Shown here: piece by piece, positions 33,271-45,190 of the stretch
How positions within the stretch are numbered: the first letter of the stretch is position 1
Layout of the letters: every line of letters begins with the position of its first letter
NCBI GenBank assembly: GCA_037178975.1
Contig: JASJZH010000004.1
Location: forward strand, 9,176,001-9,240,000
Direction: 5' to 3'
From: Oscheius tipulae
Lineage: Eukaryota; Nematoda; Chromadorea; Rhabditida; Rhabditidae
Length of the DNA: 64,000 bases
The notes under the pieces: model-generated
What the model saw: the letters and a program-made list of their open reading frames with translations, nothing else
The model's database searches: none
Told to the model about the DNA's origin: nothing
Position numbers and translations under genes: made by a program

Positions 33271-34156
33271 TGTAGCAAACGATGTGATTCGATGTAAATA
33301 TTGTACATATCAGCAAAAACTTTCTACTGTCGTATTTTTTGAGAGCCTTATCACTGCATCTTCTGTCAACCAGTACACATAGACGGTAGGGTGGGTAACG
33401 GTTTTCTCCTGCCAGATTCCCGAGGCACATTTTCCTAAAACAGTCTTGTTCCTTTACGAAGAAAAATTGAACGGGGAGGATAAGACGAAACCATGGCTGT
33501 AAGAGGCAGACGGAAGTATCTCATCTTATATATGCAAACCGGAAGAGAACGAACATCTGCTCTTTGTTCAAGCATAGTGTAATGAAATTATTCCCCATTA
33601 CGTACGAGTCTTGTAGTTAAAATCAAGAAGTTTGTCTTTGAGCGTCGGAGACTTATAAATCTGCTAGTTATGTCAGAGGTTCAGCATGAAGTTTAAATCG
33701 AGATTTAAACTATCTCACAGCGAAGAAGCGAGTTGGCGCAGTGGCAGGAAGCGCCAGCGTTAATTAAAGGTGTTTTAACCCGAGATGAAGCGAAAGACTC
33801 AACAGTCCAAAGTTTACTTGCAAAACACAAATACTGCACAATTAAAGTGAAAATACATGTAGAAGATAGATTAGGCTGCACAGCTTAGAACGTAAGCCTA
33901 CTCAACCTGGCCTCTCAGGTTCTACCCGTATGCAATTGAGCGCTCTCTTACGTGTCAAACTTTATTTTTTATCTTAATCCTCACAGCTTCAATGATTTCT
34001 CGTGGCTACTGCTGGAAAACATCTAGGTAACCATAATTTTTTCCCTCAGTCGCTCTTCGGTTTTCTTGTTTCTGATTTTTACCTTTAGTAAGACTAGAAG
34101 ACGACTCTTTATCAGTCTGTCATTTTCTTATCACTAAATCCTTTTTCGACAGAGAA
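33271..34156. other. intergenic with palindrome and tRNA-like half
   Basis: The convergent 3' ends of the dehydrogenase and lectin genes flank it. It contains a palindrome (GTTTAAATC-GA-GATTTAAAC, 33691-33710) and, at about 33728-33758, sequence resembling the 5' half of a tRNA with an A box (TTGGCGCAGTGG); no B box or closing acceptor stem follows, so I do not call a tRNA gene. Confidence 0.45.
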
Positions 34157-36587
34157 TCAGAGTGTAGAGTTGGCAACGGGCTGACCTTGCCAGATTGCAG
34201 AGACGCAGACCAGTTGGTTGTCCTGAAAACGGTTAGTGTACTCTCTGAATCTACTCCGAACTCACGAAAACAGATCCAGTAGGAAGAATCTCTCCGAGAA
34301 GAGGATTCATACTGATAAAGTCGGGGAACGAAAGACCTGTCTTGTCCAGAATTTTCTCGATACTAGTCTGGCCATTACTACAGGATTGATCAAATTTGCA
34401 AGCCTTGGTGAACTGGAGACAGGCTATCTGGTAGTTAGGGGGAACCACCTGAAGAATTATTACGTTTGCTCAGATTTTGCACTGTACAAAACCACCTTCA
34501 ATTGCCGCAATAGAAATTTTCACTACAGTTTTTGTATTATGGTTTGTTCAGCAGTGAGAGGTCGCTACCGAAACGGTACTACCTTTTCGGAGAAGAACCT
34601 TTATTGTCAAACAAGAGGGATAATGTTACACAGTTCGTTCTTGCTGATAGTAAGAAGTCAATACGTAGAAATGAATAAGGCAAGCTTAATTGCGGTCGAG
34701 TACTAGACATTGCAAGAATAAGCAGCATGGATGAAAACTGGAGTGTCAACAATCCAATTGGTACATGTTCATCACGAAGCCGCTAACTTGCAAACAAAGG
34801 CCCGGACCGTCGAGCTACAGTTGAAATCGAGCCACCTGTGCAGGTAGGGGATCTCGACAGATGTGTCCTCAATTAGCTGAAACCATTCTCATACAGGTTT
34901 TTACATAATTGAGTCCAACTTGCACACAATTTCCGCCTCCCAAAATATTCGAAGTGTTCGAAAAATTTGTGTAATCCATTGCAGATTCGTCTAGATTGTA
35001 CCAGCTGCTATTCGCGTCGTTTCTCTGCACGCCAATTCCGACGTTCATTCCAAGAGGAGCATTTGCCCCGGAGGTGGTCAGATCTGAACTTTGTCCTTTT
35101 TTAAAAACGACCGCTTACCAATGATAAAGTCGTTCTCTTCCTTGTTATGAATCGAGGCCAAGTGTGCTTGATAGAAACTAATGCATGTTTTTTCAGCATC
35201 CGAAAAGTTGACGTACATGAAGAAATTTGTCATGGCAACATAGCACGCGTTAGTGCGGTTAAAGTAGGCAAATCCGTTAGGATAGGCGGCTAAAAAGTGA
35301 TTCTTTCCCGTCAATTCGGACCTTACTCGTGTTAGAGCCACTGGTCAATTGTGTCACGTTGGCTGGTTTCTGACAGACTGTTCCTCTCTGCTTGACAGAA
35401 CAGTTATAGTTGTTTAGACTGCCAAGATCGATTGAACCATTCCCTCTAGGATGGTCCAAGTAGTCTACGAGCATCTGAAAGCATCGGCATGAAACTTTAG
35501 GAATAGTAAATCTCGTAAGCGTTCCAAGTATCCGTTCAAATGGGCCCGTCTGGATGGTTTACTGGAAGAGTGCGGATAGAAACAACCCTACGCCCTGATT
35601 TCACAGTATTGTACTGGAGCCCGCATCCGAAAGATCGAAAAAAACCTCTTAACACATCCGGGGACCAAATGTCTGGTCAGATGCATCTTAGTATCAATTC
35701 TGCTAGAAACACTTTTTTTCATTGAGCTGGTCACAAGAGTGAGAGTGAGTCTGCTCGCAATATGTTTGAAACCCACCCCTCCACAGTTTTCTCCACGCGA
35801 TACATCAGACGGAGCTCCAGTCGTCCAGTTCAGATATGTCGTCTGAAAACTTTGCTTTTCTGAAAAGTTTTCAGCTCTTTACAAGTTACTGAGCTTTACG
35901 CTTTTCCTACACAAACGGTTCGCTTTCTTAACAAGGTCAAACGAGAAACGTGAGTAATTCACGCCACCCAATGTAACTCAATCGGTCGGTGTTAATTGGT
36001 TACACTTAGAGCATGTCTTCCGCCCATTTATTTGAAGACAAGCAAGCTAAGCTAACTACTTTCATGAAATTGCAAAAAAAAAAAACTCTCCGGAGATCCA
36101 TCAATATTCTTCCATTCTGAGGTGTTCAGATCTCTCTTCATGCCTATCCAGATTTGAAAGTCTACAGGTATAAACCAGTGAGATCCGGACAACCCTGAGC
36201 ACATTATATGGGAAACAATTAAAAGGAAACCCACCAGCTACCACCAATACCTCTCCCGAATTATGTATAGTAGCCATTTTGGCCCCTCGAGCAGAGCATT
36301 CATGCTCACCCTCTGTAAAGTTGTAGCCCCGAGACTGAGAATAGTAGCTCTTGGTGATAAACTTGTAACACGAGGCAGTTTTTGCGTAAAATGTCCAGCC
36401 AGGCTCACATTGGACTGGAAGTTTAGGCTCGAAACAAAAAACGGGACTTACTTCGGAATGCTGTACCTCCTCCTATGAAAACGTTGATCAGGATAGCAAC
36501 AACGCCGATCAATATCAACAAACAGATAACACTACTTACTATAATAAGAGACTTTTTGTACTTCTCCACAAAGGAATCAGCACCCAT
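34157..36587 (-). CDS. type II membrane protein with two C-type lectin domains and a LysM domain
   Basis: The start at 36587 opens a short cytosolic tail and a signal anchor (SLIIVSSVICLLILIGVVAI). CTLD1 runs over exons near 36.4-35.3 kb: CEPGWTFYAKTASCYKF, IWIGMKRDLNTSEWKNIDG, NWTTGAPSDVSRGENCG, ending GTVCQKP. CTLD2 follows at about 35.3-34.8 kb: YFNRTNACYVAM, AHLASIHNKEENDFI, GGGNCVQVG, ending STVRAFVCK. The last exons are a LysM domain (34412-34266) and a tail (34222-34157). Lectin and LysM domains suggest binding of microbial or cuticular sugars at the cell surface; typical EPN/WND calcium motifs are not obvious, so calcium-dependent sugar binding is doubtful. The join between CTLD2 and LysM and the exon edges near 36190-36250 are uncertain. 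The gene at 271-553 shares its 3' end. Confidence 0.75.
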
Positions 36588-36853
36588 ATGTAGAGAGAAA
36601 TTATGACATAGTTGTTCGGGAAACTGAGACAGATGTTTTGCAACGCAGGTGCAGTTCGAGTCGGCGGAAGAGACGATGTTTGGGAAAACGATAAAAACGA
36701 TTGGAACAAAAATGCATGTATCTCTGATAGATGGGACATAAAAGTTACAAAATTTCCATAGTTTATGTTGGACCAAACACAAAGAGACAAGTTCCTTCAG
36801 TAAACGTGTAGTCTCGAGAACAAAAAAGGCAAATCTGTTTAATATGAGCAAAA

Positions 36854-38081
36854 TCAAGTCACACGACGGACGTTTTGAGCTCCTGATTGTTCTGACGTCA
36901 CCGATACATTGTTCGTTCGAAGTAAGCTTTTCCATAACATTTCCCGTATCAGCTCTCGCATTTTCGGACTACAGAAAATGAGAATGTAGGGAGAGGTAAA
37001 CGTCAGTGCATCGGAGACGTACGGGAGCAGGAAAAAGCAGAGATCTATCAACCACTGAACATCATCTGCTTGTGAGTGTATTAGATACACCTGAAAAACA
37101 ACTGGGATAAGTAAACGTTTCTGTTACCAGGTCAAATGTAGCAAAAGCCTGGATGAGGAAATGAACAACACTATAAATCAAAAGTTTGAACTGAGTGGAT
37201 CGGTCATCTTTCTTCTGGAAATAAGCTTACACAGGAATTGTATTAAAAAAAAACTTACGTAGAACATATAGGCAACAATAGTTAGAGCCATGAAGATTGT
37301 ACTCAAAATGCTGCACAAAATCATGAAGTAAAGTAAGTTTGTCTGCCCCGTTACCACGTACGTACCCTGAATACTGTAATTGCCCAACTCTCTGTCTCTC
37401 TGTGTCCTGAACCTTGTCTCAAGTCATACCCGGCAGCTGGGTTCAACATGTTCCGCGTAGGCCTAATGTTAAAATTACTGTTTTCACAAACACTCACGTT
37501 CCTAGACATCAAATAATAGAAGTCGTTCATGTCGTCGTAGAAGTACATTGATCCTCCATCAGTTCCCAAAAGAGCTGGATAAGAAATAACAGACGGGGCT
37601 AGTAGACTAAAGATCATCGTTATGGGGAATAAGAATTTCCATATCTAAACTTTCTGCAGGTTCTCATTAAAACAAAATTTATAACCTTGCTATGTTTAAG
37701 TGGAAACACGACAGCTGTGAACCGATTTATGATGAACGCAAATATCAATAGATACTGTGTGTATGCTAGATGAGTATACATGCAATAGAAGAATTCTAGT
37801 CCCCAGAAATGTTCTGCCTTGAAAATAAAGGACAGGGTACAATTTTCACAAGTATGCTGTGGAATGCGTAACGCTATTAGGGAGTTGAAATACGTGTAAC
37901 AGCTCTGAAAATATTTTAACTTTGCTGAAAACTATCTTACCACAACTGCATTCACTATGAAAATACTGTAATAGGACCCTTTGAAGATTGTGCGGTGTTT
38001 CAAGATAACACGACATACGATGCCATAAATGAAAAGGGAAACGATGTCAAAAATAGTGGTAAATATAAAATCAAGAGTCAT
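36854..38081 (-). CDS. serpentine (7TM) chemoreceptor, Srg-superfamily-like, copy 1
   Basis: Six exons give a seven-span protein of about 310 aa. TM2-TM3 carry CYTYFNSLIALRIPQHTC and the signature INRFTAVVFPLKHSK, as in the Srg/Srv/Sru group of nematode receptors. The last exon (VSDALTFTSPYILIFCSP) is TM7, with a short cytosolic tail ending at 36854. It is expected in chemosensory neurons. Introns are 40-130 nt. The tandem neighbour at 38262-39546 shares the exon pattern and these motifs (ILNRFTAVFLPLKYDK, TSDALTFTSPYIMVYCSP), so it is a recent local duplicate. The chosen ATG at 38081 begins just before TM1. Confidence 0.8.
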
Positions 38082-38261
38082 TCGTGTGGCGGAATGTCTT
38101 CCGTTGAATTTCGTCAAACAGGTGTAGACATAATTACAACAAAGTCAGTTTTTTCACTTCTACCTATGTATTAGTAGCACCTGCGCTGTCATTTGTCATG
38201 TATCCGCCACGTAAATCGAGGTGAGGAAATACTTTTAAACAGTTTAAAAATAAAAGTATTT

Positions 38262-39546
38262 TCAAAAAACGGATACAGAAATGCCACCTGTCTTCCGCAT
38301 TACAGCTTTCCGAAACATTGCCTTCAACAATTTCTGAAGACTCGGACTACAGTAGACCATGATGTAGGGTGAGGTGAAGGTTAGAGCATCCGACGTGAAG
38401 GGCAGCAGAATGTATGTCATTGCTATCACTCGTCTCCAGTTATTCCATCCAGCTACTGCCATCACAATCTGAAAATCATTTCTATCCAAAATAGTTCGTC
38501 TTCTCTACCATGACTACAGTTGCGAACATTTCAACTAAGAAATAAGAAATGCTGAAGGCAAGAAGTTTCCATTGAGCTGCGCGATCGTCGCGCTTCTAAA
38601 AACTTGTACCGTCATTATCCTCAAGTGTGGCCTACGTAATTGACATATGCGACAAAGGTGGCAATCATCAGAATGGCGCTTACAGCGGTCATGAGGATCA
38701 TGGAAGGTATCAAAGCTGTTCCACTTGCTTCGGTCTAAAACAGAAGTTTTGCAGGTATCCTAACGATTACCTTCGTAACATAGAAATGATACGTGTCACT
38801 GTAGTTATCGTAGGTAAAGCGAGGCTGCTCAATAAATGCTCCGTAAGTGAAGAAAAACGGAGAGAGAACATTGAACAACATTAGGGGAATGAACAATATG
38901 TTCCAGATCTGAAATGCAAAGTGCTAATTTGTTTGGAAACCAAGTCGTACATCTCGAACCCGAACGCGCTTGGCCCCTGGAGATCGTAATGGCCTCGTAA
39001 ATCTCCATTTTCACGCTCCGCGGTAGTGTGTGTGTTTTCGAACTGTGAACTTCCATTCATGTGTTATTTGATCGAACATGTTAGTACATGTCATACTAGA
39101 GTTTTCAAGATATACCCAGTTCAAACTGAGAGTGTAATAAACAAACTTTACCTTGTCGTACTTGAGCGGCAGAAAAACTGCTGTGAAGCGATTCAAAATA
39201 AACGAGAGTATCATCAAGTACTGGACATACGCCAAATGACTGTACATACAACTAAAGAATTCCAAGCCCCAAAAGTATTCAGCCGCAAAGATGAATGAAA
39301 AGAAGCAGTTTGCACAAGTATGGCTAGGAAGGCGCAATACAATAAGTGAGTTCATGTAGGTGTAACAATTCTGCAACTGTGTCTAATGAAATTTGTAGAC
39401 TTTACCACTAGAGAGTTGACCAAGAACATGCTGTAATAGGAACCAGCAAAAACATTTTTGTATCTGATGATGATGTAGCATACCATACCGTAAACAGCTA
39501 GCGAAACAAGAGCATAAACAAAGCTCACGTAGTAGGAAACGTCCAT
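38262..39546 (-). CDS. serpentine (7TM) chemoreceptor, Srg-superfamily-like, copy 2
   Basis: Exons mirror those of copy 1: MDVSYYVSFVYALVSLAVYG (TM1), CYTYMNSLIVLRLPSHTC, ILNRFTAVFLPLKYDK (end of TM3), IWNILFIPLMLFNVLSP (TM4), an extracellular loop, then TM5-TM7 ending TFTSPYIMVYCSP and a tail to 38262. All seven spans are open. One intron (about 38.9-39.15 kb) is longer than its counterpart in copy 1. It lies head-to-tail with copy 1 with only about 180 bp between them, too little for a large independent promoter. Ligand unknown. Confidence 0.8.
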
Positions 39547-39905
39547 CTCCGAGGAAGACTCTGTCTTTCTTTGACAAAACAACTTCGATACCCTTTCACC
39601 TCTCATTATTTCCACTAATTGCTAGTGAATACGGGGGAAGATTTGCGGTCATGTAGGGCGAAAAAAAAGAGAGCACAGAACATGCAGAAAGAGGGAGAAA
39701 ACACTCCGCCTGGCCACGGTATCCATACTTGCATACCACAGCCTCTATTCTTTTACAAACGTGCCTTATTTTGTTTTACTCTTTCAGACTTCGTATAATA
39801 CGTACGCAAACAGCTGAAAAGGAAAGTTATCGTCACAAGGTTAGACTCTCGAAAACTACAATTTTACTGTGCGCTTTAAAAATTTAAAAATGACTAGACG
39901 TTTGA

Positions 39906-41147
39906 TCAAATACGGCGATGTGGTTTGAAAGACGCCGTTGAAACTACAGCAAGTGTACTGTTGTGGACAGATACTCTTCTCTTATCTGAAAATGTTAGGC
40001 TTCCGTTTCGCATACTTTCCTTACTAAATTTCCTGAGTATTGCACGCCGGTAGTCTGGATGAGTCATTAGCATAGTGAAGACGGCAGCTGCGTCAGAAGA
40101 GGCCATGCAGATGAAGAAGATGTGAGACATTCCTGAGATTTTTTATGGTTAGACCAAGAAATGAGCAAACCTGGGAGATCGATTCCTAAGCCACAGAAAC
40201 TTAGCAGCCCCACGGCCGGGGAGGCAAACAGGGCGTACTGGACACCCGTCTGAAAATTTATTTTGTGTAAAGTTTTAACTGGCCACCTGAGCTAAGAGAC
40301 ACTTAACCAATGTCCTGTGCATTTTAATCGTAGTCGGCGAGAACATCATCTTCTTCATGTTGAACGAAAGGCGGTACATGAAGATGCCCAAAAATGTGGA
40401 AAGGACGAGAATGTGAACAACGTAGTACATCAGAGCAAAAAACATAGCCATGTCTTCTCTCGGATTGATGATGAAAACATAATCTGTCCAGAAGGCAGGA
40501 ATATGCTCGCATGTTGTCGGATAGTTCTGAATGCATATTGCTCCCCGTTTATAGTAATATGCCTCACATCGCAGGGTGTGATTTTCATTGCAGTCACATT
40601 ATTGCTCCCAAATGAGAGCAGGTTGTAAGGCAGAGGTACAATTCCTCCAAAAGTGACAAAGAATCCCATAACCGTAATGTTGAACCATTTCGGAGAAGGT
40701 GTTACAACATGGTGACGGTAAAAAAACAAAAAGAATGTACTGGTACCGACCACTTAACGAATTTTAAGGGCAAACCGAATGACTCACTGTTGATGAGAGC
40801 TATCTGAATTGCTGTCTGATACTGAGTCGTCATGCCAAGATCCCAAAGAACTCCTAATGGATGTCCACCACATAATGGATAGTCAAATACGGGAATTGTA
40901 CCGGTAGTGATACACAAGATACAAAAATAACTGCTGAAACAGATACGTTGCTACAAACACTGTAACAAACGCACACAGACAAATTGAAAACTAATAACTT
41001 CTTGTACAGCTTATGAATAGAAGTAGACTTGACTACAAAAAGACAATAGAGTCCCGTGACAAAAGAAGCTGTAGAAATGACAGCGATAGCATGAACTGTC
41101 CGCACATACCAGCGAGGATTAGGATCGTATGTGGTTAGGAAACTCAT
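39906..41147 (-). CDS. serpentine (7TM) chemoreceptor, Srh/Str-like
   Basis: This receptor belongs to a different group from its two neighbours. TM1-TM2 are in the first exon (IAVISTASFVTGLYCLFVV); the second exon has GGHPLGVLWDLGMTTQYQTA, the pattern seen after TM3 in Srh-type receptors. A later exon carries FFLFFYRHH and WFNITVMGFFVTFGG, and the final exon (SDAAAVFTMLMTHPDYRRAI) gives TM7 and a basic tail to the stop at 39906. The first intron uses a GTGCGT donor and is 45 nt. Expected in sensory neurons; ligand unknown. Confidence 0.7.
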
Positions 41148-42316
41148 TCACATCTGAAGGAGAAACACTTTTCCACTAATGCATCGGAAAGCTTGTTTTC
41201 ACCTGTTCTGATGCGGTTAGACTTGTGTAATTAGAGGGCACACTGAATTATTATTGTATGCATTGTGCACTGTCACATATAAATTTGAGATCAATTGAAA
41301 ACTGTTCTTATTATCTTAGTCTTTAGTTATTCTGCTTTTTAAAACAACTGATGCAAGCTGGACTGCTTCTTTCTGGAAACTTTGAGATTGCGAAGAGAGT
41401 TATATGATGAAATTCAATCTTTACATTACAAATCATTATTCTGATCAGTATCGTCTGTGGGTACAATTCACACCTTCTCTTCTCAATCTAAACTGACGAT
41501 TTCAACTTCAGATTCAGATAAGAAACATGAGGAAGCTTCCAAGATCTTAGAAGGAAGTGATGAGAAGAGTCCAAACAAGGAGCAGCCCAATAGTTTCAGT
41601 GAATTGGAAAACACTATTAACGAGGAGCCCGTGGAAAAGCCACCAAAAAAGCATTTAAAACTTGATGAAGCACGAAATATTTCACTCATCTGTCCTGGAA
41701 TCCGACCTGCAGAATAAAATAATCAGTTCATTAAGAAGATATCCTCCAAAATTTCAGCCTGGTCCTGATCCAAATTGACCAAAAAATTGCTTGCGAGTCT
41801 TTATTTAAACGCTTCTGCACAATGACATTAAAAATCCTTTTGGCTTGTGGTCAGTAAAATGGCTACAGATGCTGCTTCGAACTTCCCACATGACCATGTT
41901 CATGACTTCGTTCAAGAACAATAATTTTTCGTTTATGCAGGGAAGTACCATCCCTTTCGTACTTCATCTTCCTTACAGGTGCCGCGAACTCATCTAACAT
42001 AATAAACTTTCTGTCCCGTGACGCAGTTCTTCAAGAAGTTGATATTAAAGTTAGGACCAGAACAGCAAAATGCTGCTTCGAACTCCAGATCTGTCAATGC
42101 TTGGTCGAAGGTTTTTGCGTTGCGAATTTGAAAGGGCAAAACTCATAAATTTCAGTATAATGCACTGTCTCATCGTCAAAGTGTTGGTCGTTACTCAGCT
42201 GTTAATAGCTTTGTGTTTTTCACCCACTAACGATTCACACAGCAACAGTGGCAAGATTATAAAGCCGCCAGCCTCCAAAGTGAGCATTCACATTGTGAGC
42301 TTTCATTTTATTATGT
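41148..42316. other. intergenic; weak plus-strand open frame
   Basis: A plus-strand acidic/lysine-rich frame (about 41503-41717) ends KHLKLDEARNISLICPGIRP and a stop, and could be the last exon of a small gene; no secure first exon. A second plus-strand stretch (42161-42280, MHCLIVKVLVVTQLLIALCF) looks like a signal peptide exon ending at a GTGAGC donor, but the region beyond is the antisense of the peptidase gene. The phrase ATGCTGCTTCGAACT occurs twice (about 41869 and 42069). Confidence 0.4.
41503..41717 (+). CDS. possible last exon of a small acidic protein gene
   Basis: After a TTCAACTTCAG acceptor the frame reads a highly charged sequence (SDKKHEEASKILEGSDEKSP) to a stop at 41715-41717. 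Composition is that of a disordered linker or regulatory tail. A possible upstream exon starts at an ATG near 41404-41409, but its donor phase is uncertain. No family recognised; could equally be chance. Confidence 0.3.
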
Positions 42317-43524
42317 TCAAACGGCCGGGAGCGCAGCTCCTACAGCAGCTTCTATTCCGCACTCGTTGACTCCACGAAGGAACTTGACAAATCCTTGTTC
42401 TCCCCAGAATGGTCCGAACGAGTTTGCTATTAACCAGTAGGGTGTTCCATTCTCTGTTCCCCAGCCAATAATCTTGACACAATGACGACTGTGAGAAGTG
42501 CCAGCGGTGTGCTGAAAAAGAATGTTATTAGAATAGACAGAAGGCAAAAAGACATCAAAACAGACAGAGAGTCTTCTAACTAACCACATAAACCCCCGAG
42601 ACATAAGGATAGAAATCAGAGTACATGTCAAATGTAGCCTTGACCGGTCCATTTGCCAAAATCTCCCTCTGGATGGCGATCACTGTACTCTGGTCAATAA
42701 CATCTCCACTGATCAGATAAGCTGACCTTCCTAAACGTTTGAAAAATACACAACGTTTTCAAATCCCTTACCAAAAGTTTTGTCCTGGACGTAAGACTTG
42801 GAGTAGCCAGTTTGACAAGTCTGATTGCACTGTGGGGTAGCATAGCCGGAGCAGGGACATTCCTTGTACCCATGAGCAGAACAGGGAGGAAAGGGATAGT
42901 TCTGGCAGCCTTGGTAATTGGTGTTCTCTCCTCCAGTGACGAAGCCATCAGTTACCCAGTGTTGTAGAGTGTTCATTGAGTTTCCACCGCCACAACTGAA
43001 ACAACGGTTGCCTAATAGTCTTGTCGTCTCTATATACTCACCCTCCTCCACAATCTGGACAACACGAGATCACATCCAGAACTGACATCTGGACCTGCTT
43101 GTTGGCATGAATACATAGTCTGTCAGCCATGATCTCAGTAGTGCAGAAGGCATAGCAGCAGCCGCACTGGGATTGATCAAAGATTTGCTTGATGCTGCTA
43201 CACTGCGGCCACTGATCACGAGAGTCGAAGTAGTCCGGGATCTTGTCCAGAGTAATATAGTCTAAGTTGGGTCGAGGGTCGAACTTTCTCGGCTGATCAG
43301 CCGTGGCAGGCATTCCTCGTGTCTCTTGCTGTTTCTTGTCCCATCCGTAGTCCATCACTTTGAAGCTGTTCTGCTTGTTGGACAGGTAGTCGAGAAGGTC
43401 ATTTCCGGCAAGATTAGGGAATGGGAGGTCAGAAAAGCCGTATAATTCTGGTTCATAGACAGTAGTTACCTCTGGCAGATACCAATAAGATGAAGCCTAA
43501 AACGAAAACTCCGGATGTGAGCAT
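42317..43524 (-). CDS. cathepsin B-like cysteine peptidase (C1A)
   Basis: A secreted papain-family enzyme. The start at 43524 gives a signal peptide (MLTSGVFVLGFILLVSA). The propeptide (GNDLLDYLSNKQNSFKV) precedes the mature domain at about IPDYFDSRDQWPQCSSIKQI. The catalytic cysteine is in QSQCGCCYAFC (Trp of the usual CWAF is Tyr), the histidine in RHCVKIIGWG and the asparagine in YWLIANSFGPFWGE, so the triad is intact. The occluding-loop region reads GCQNYPFPPCSAHGYKECPC, without the paired histidines that give cathepsin B its exopeptidase activity, so it may act mainly as an endopeptidase (inference). Between signal and propeptide the frame needs removal of 22 nt (43444-43465 region, GT...CCAG) or contains an indel. 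Likely digestive or lysosomal. Confidence 0.85.
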
Positions 43525-44550
43525 AGTGCCACCGGCCAGGTGATTAGGAGGGCAAATTTAACGAAGCTTGATAAGAATGCTTGGATGGGAGTATTTAATG
43601 ACGACACTAGATTGATAGGTCCACAGTTGAGGATAAGAGAAACTACAAAGAAAACCACAATTTTCTAGGTGATCTTGTCAGCCTTTCGGAGGTTTTATAG
43701 TACTCAATTGTGATTCTGTCTGGCCAGACTAAATAAAAGACGAAAAACATATACAGATGTTCATAAAAGTCTTTTCTTGGAAAATAGCGTCATTGCAGCA
43801 TTTATATATTCCGATATTCCGAGTTGTACTCCTTTTCTGACATTAACGTGCAAATATTCTTTTGCTTACTTTTATGAACAAGGGGTAAAGTTTTTAGATT
43901 CTCTCGAAAAAAACTCTGCTTCAGTAAGTAAGTCAAGTGATCCCAGGCATTACGTTGGCTTATCAACAAGGAAGATGGCTTCTGTTCTTTTATCGGTCTT
44001 TTTTCCTCGAGAAATGTTAGCCAAATTTTGTTATCAATTTTGCAGGAAAGAATATCGGAATTGAAGGAGTTGGAAGAAAAGGGAACTGGAATTCCAAAGT
44101 AGCTTTTGGACAAACACTCGCATTTCTGCTTTTGAAAGAGACTTGACACAATTTAAATAGACGTAGAGTGCTAAATGTAGGGCTATAAACTTTACTCTTC
44201 ATCGAGAATGAGTGAATTTTGATTTCTTCGGTCGTAGTAACACGTTTTTGATGTCTGAACTTGATTTGCGCCAGTTTCAAACTAATCGAACTTACTTACT
44301 GGTGAATCACTTTATTTCTCCTTCTTAAGATCTTTGAACGGTGTATTTTTGCAGGTTTCGAAATCTTCTCCTTCTGTTTTTCCCTACGCCACGAAGAGCA
44401 CAATTATCTTGCCTTTGCTATTTAGATTACTGTTCATGTTTCTACGAAAGCAAAAACATCTTATCAGGGGCTTCCGACAACAAAACCTATTTTCAGCTGT
44501 ATCCAAGCCGTATTTAAGTAGCTTCACTCAAAACGTGCTCATCAACAAAC
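43525..44550. other. intergenic between divergent genes
   Basis: Upstream of both the peptidase (-) and the cysteine-rich gene (+), so it may hold two promoters. Open frames at 43777-44280 lie on both strands with no motif or splice support. Confidence 0.45.
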
Positions 44551-45035
44551 ATGCATTCCGTTGTTACTGCTATTTCTTTTCTGATGGTCGTCAGTTTTGC
44601 AGTTGGGTGGGGGACTGCTTCTTGCTCCGCTACAAAATGTTTTAGTGACTGCTTTTCTAAAGTGAGCTACCTGTTTTTTGTGAATGCAAAGGAAATTTAA
44701 GGGTTGTAGTGGCGTCTGCGACCCGGACCTAGGATGTCAATGCATCTGTCATTTGAACAACTTGAAGCCAGAACCTTGCGATCTGTTATCCTGTGACAGA
44801 CTATGTCGCTCCATGGTAAGTCAGCCTTTTGTATTTCTCACCCGCAGTACCTATTGTGCCGCCGATAACTGGTTAAAGCAGTGTGTTGCGAAGATACCGA
44901 TTCCGAGTTTAGCAGTTGAGTTGATGGCGATTGGATTGACGTCCTAAATTTTTATTGTCATAATTTCAGCACTGCATGAGCGGTTCCTGTATGGTTTCCT
45001 GTGAATGCAATGGTTGCCCTCATAAGCTATACTAA
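44551..45035 (+). CDS. secreted cysteine-rich two-module protein
   Basis: Three exons (44551-44661, 44702-44815, 44970-45035) give 96 aa with both introns in phase 0. A signal peptide (MHSVVTAISFLMVVSFAVG) is followed by two modules of about 29 residues, each with eight cysteines spaced C-x4-C-x3-C-x4-C-x3/4-C-x3/5-C-x-C-x1/2-C; module 1 starts CSATKCFSDC and module 2 CDLLSCDRLC. Each intron falls after the third cysteine plus three residues (CFSK|GC and CRSM|HC), so the intron was duplicated with the module. Almost every third residue of the mature chain is cysteine or next to one. I do not recognise the family. Secreted disulphide-rich peptides act as antimicrobials, toxins, inhibitors or structural proteins; nothing here chooses between these. 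Confidence 0.72.
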
Positions 45036-45190
45036 CAATCTTTTCATCATTCCTTAATTGTTTATGAGATCTCTTGTCATACTACATACATCATATATGC
45101 TATAAAAAAAGACATCATATTTGGCAAAAAAAGAGAAGATCAGTACAAGTAGGCAAGCACCGGGAAAAAAATAACACATCACAATTGAGC

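Noticed and set aside
33728-33800. tRNA-like sequence with an A-box phrase (TTGGCGCAGTGG)
   Set aside because: No B box, no matching acceptor or T stem, and the anticodon arm does not fold; at most a tRNA half or chance.
42161-42280. Signal-peptide-like exon before the peptidase 3' end
   Set aside because: Its donor would lead into antisense of the peptidase and no second exon was found, so it is mentioned only as a weak possibility.
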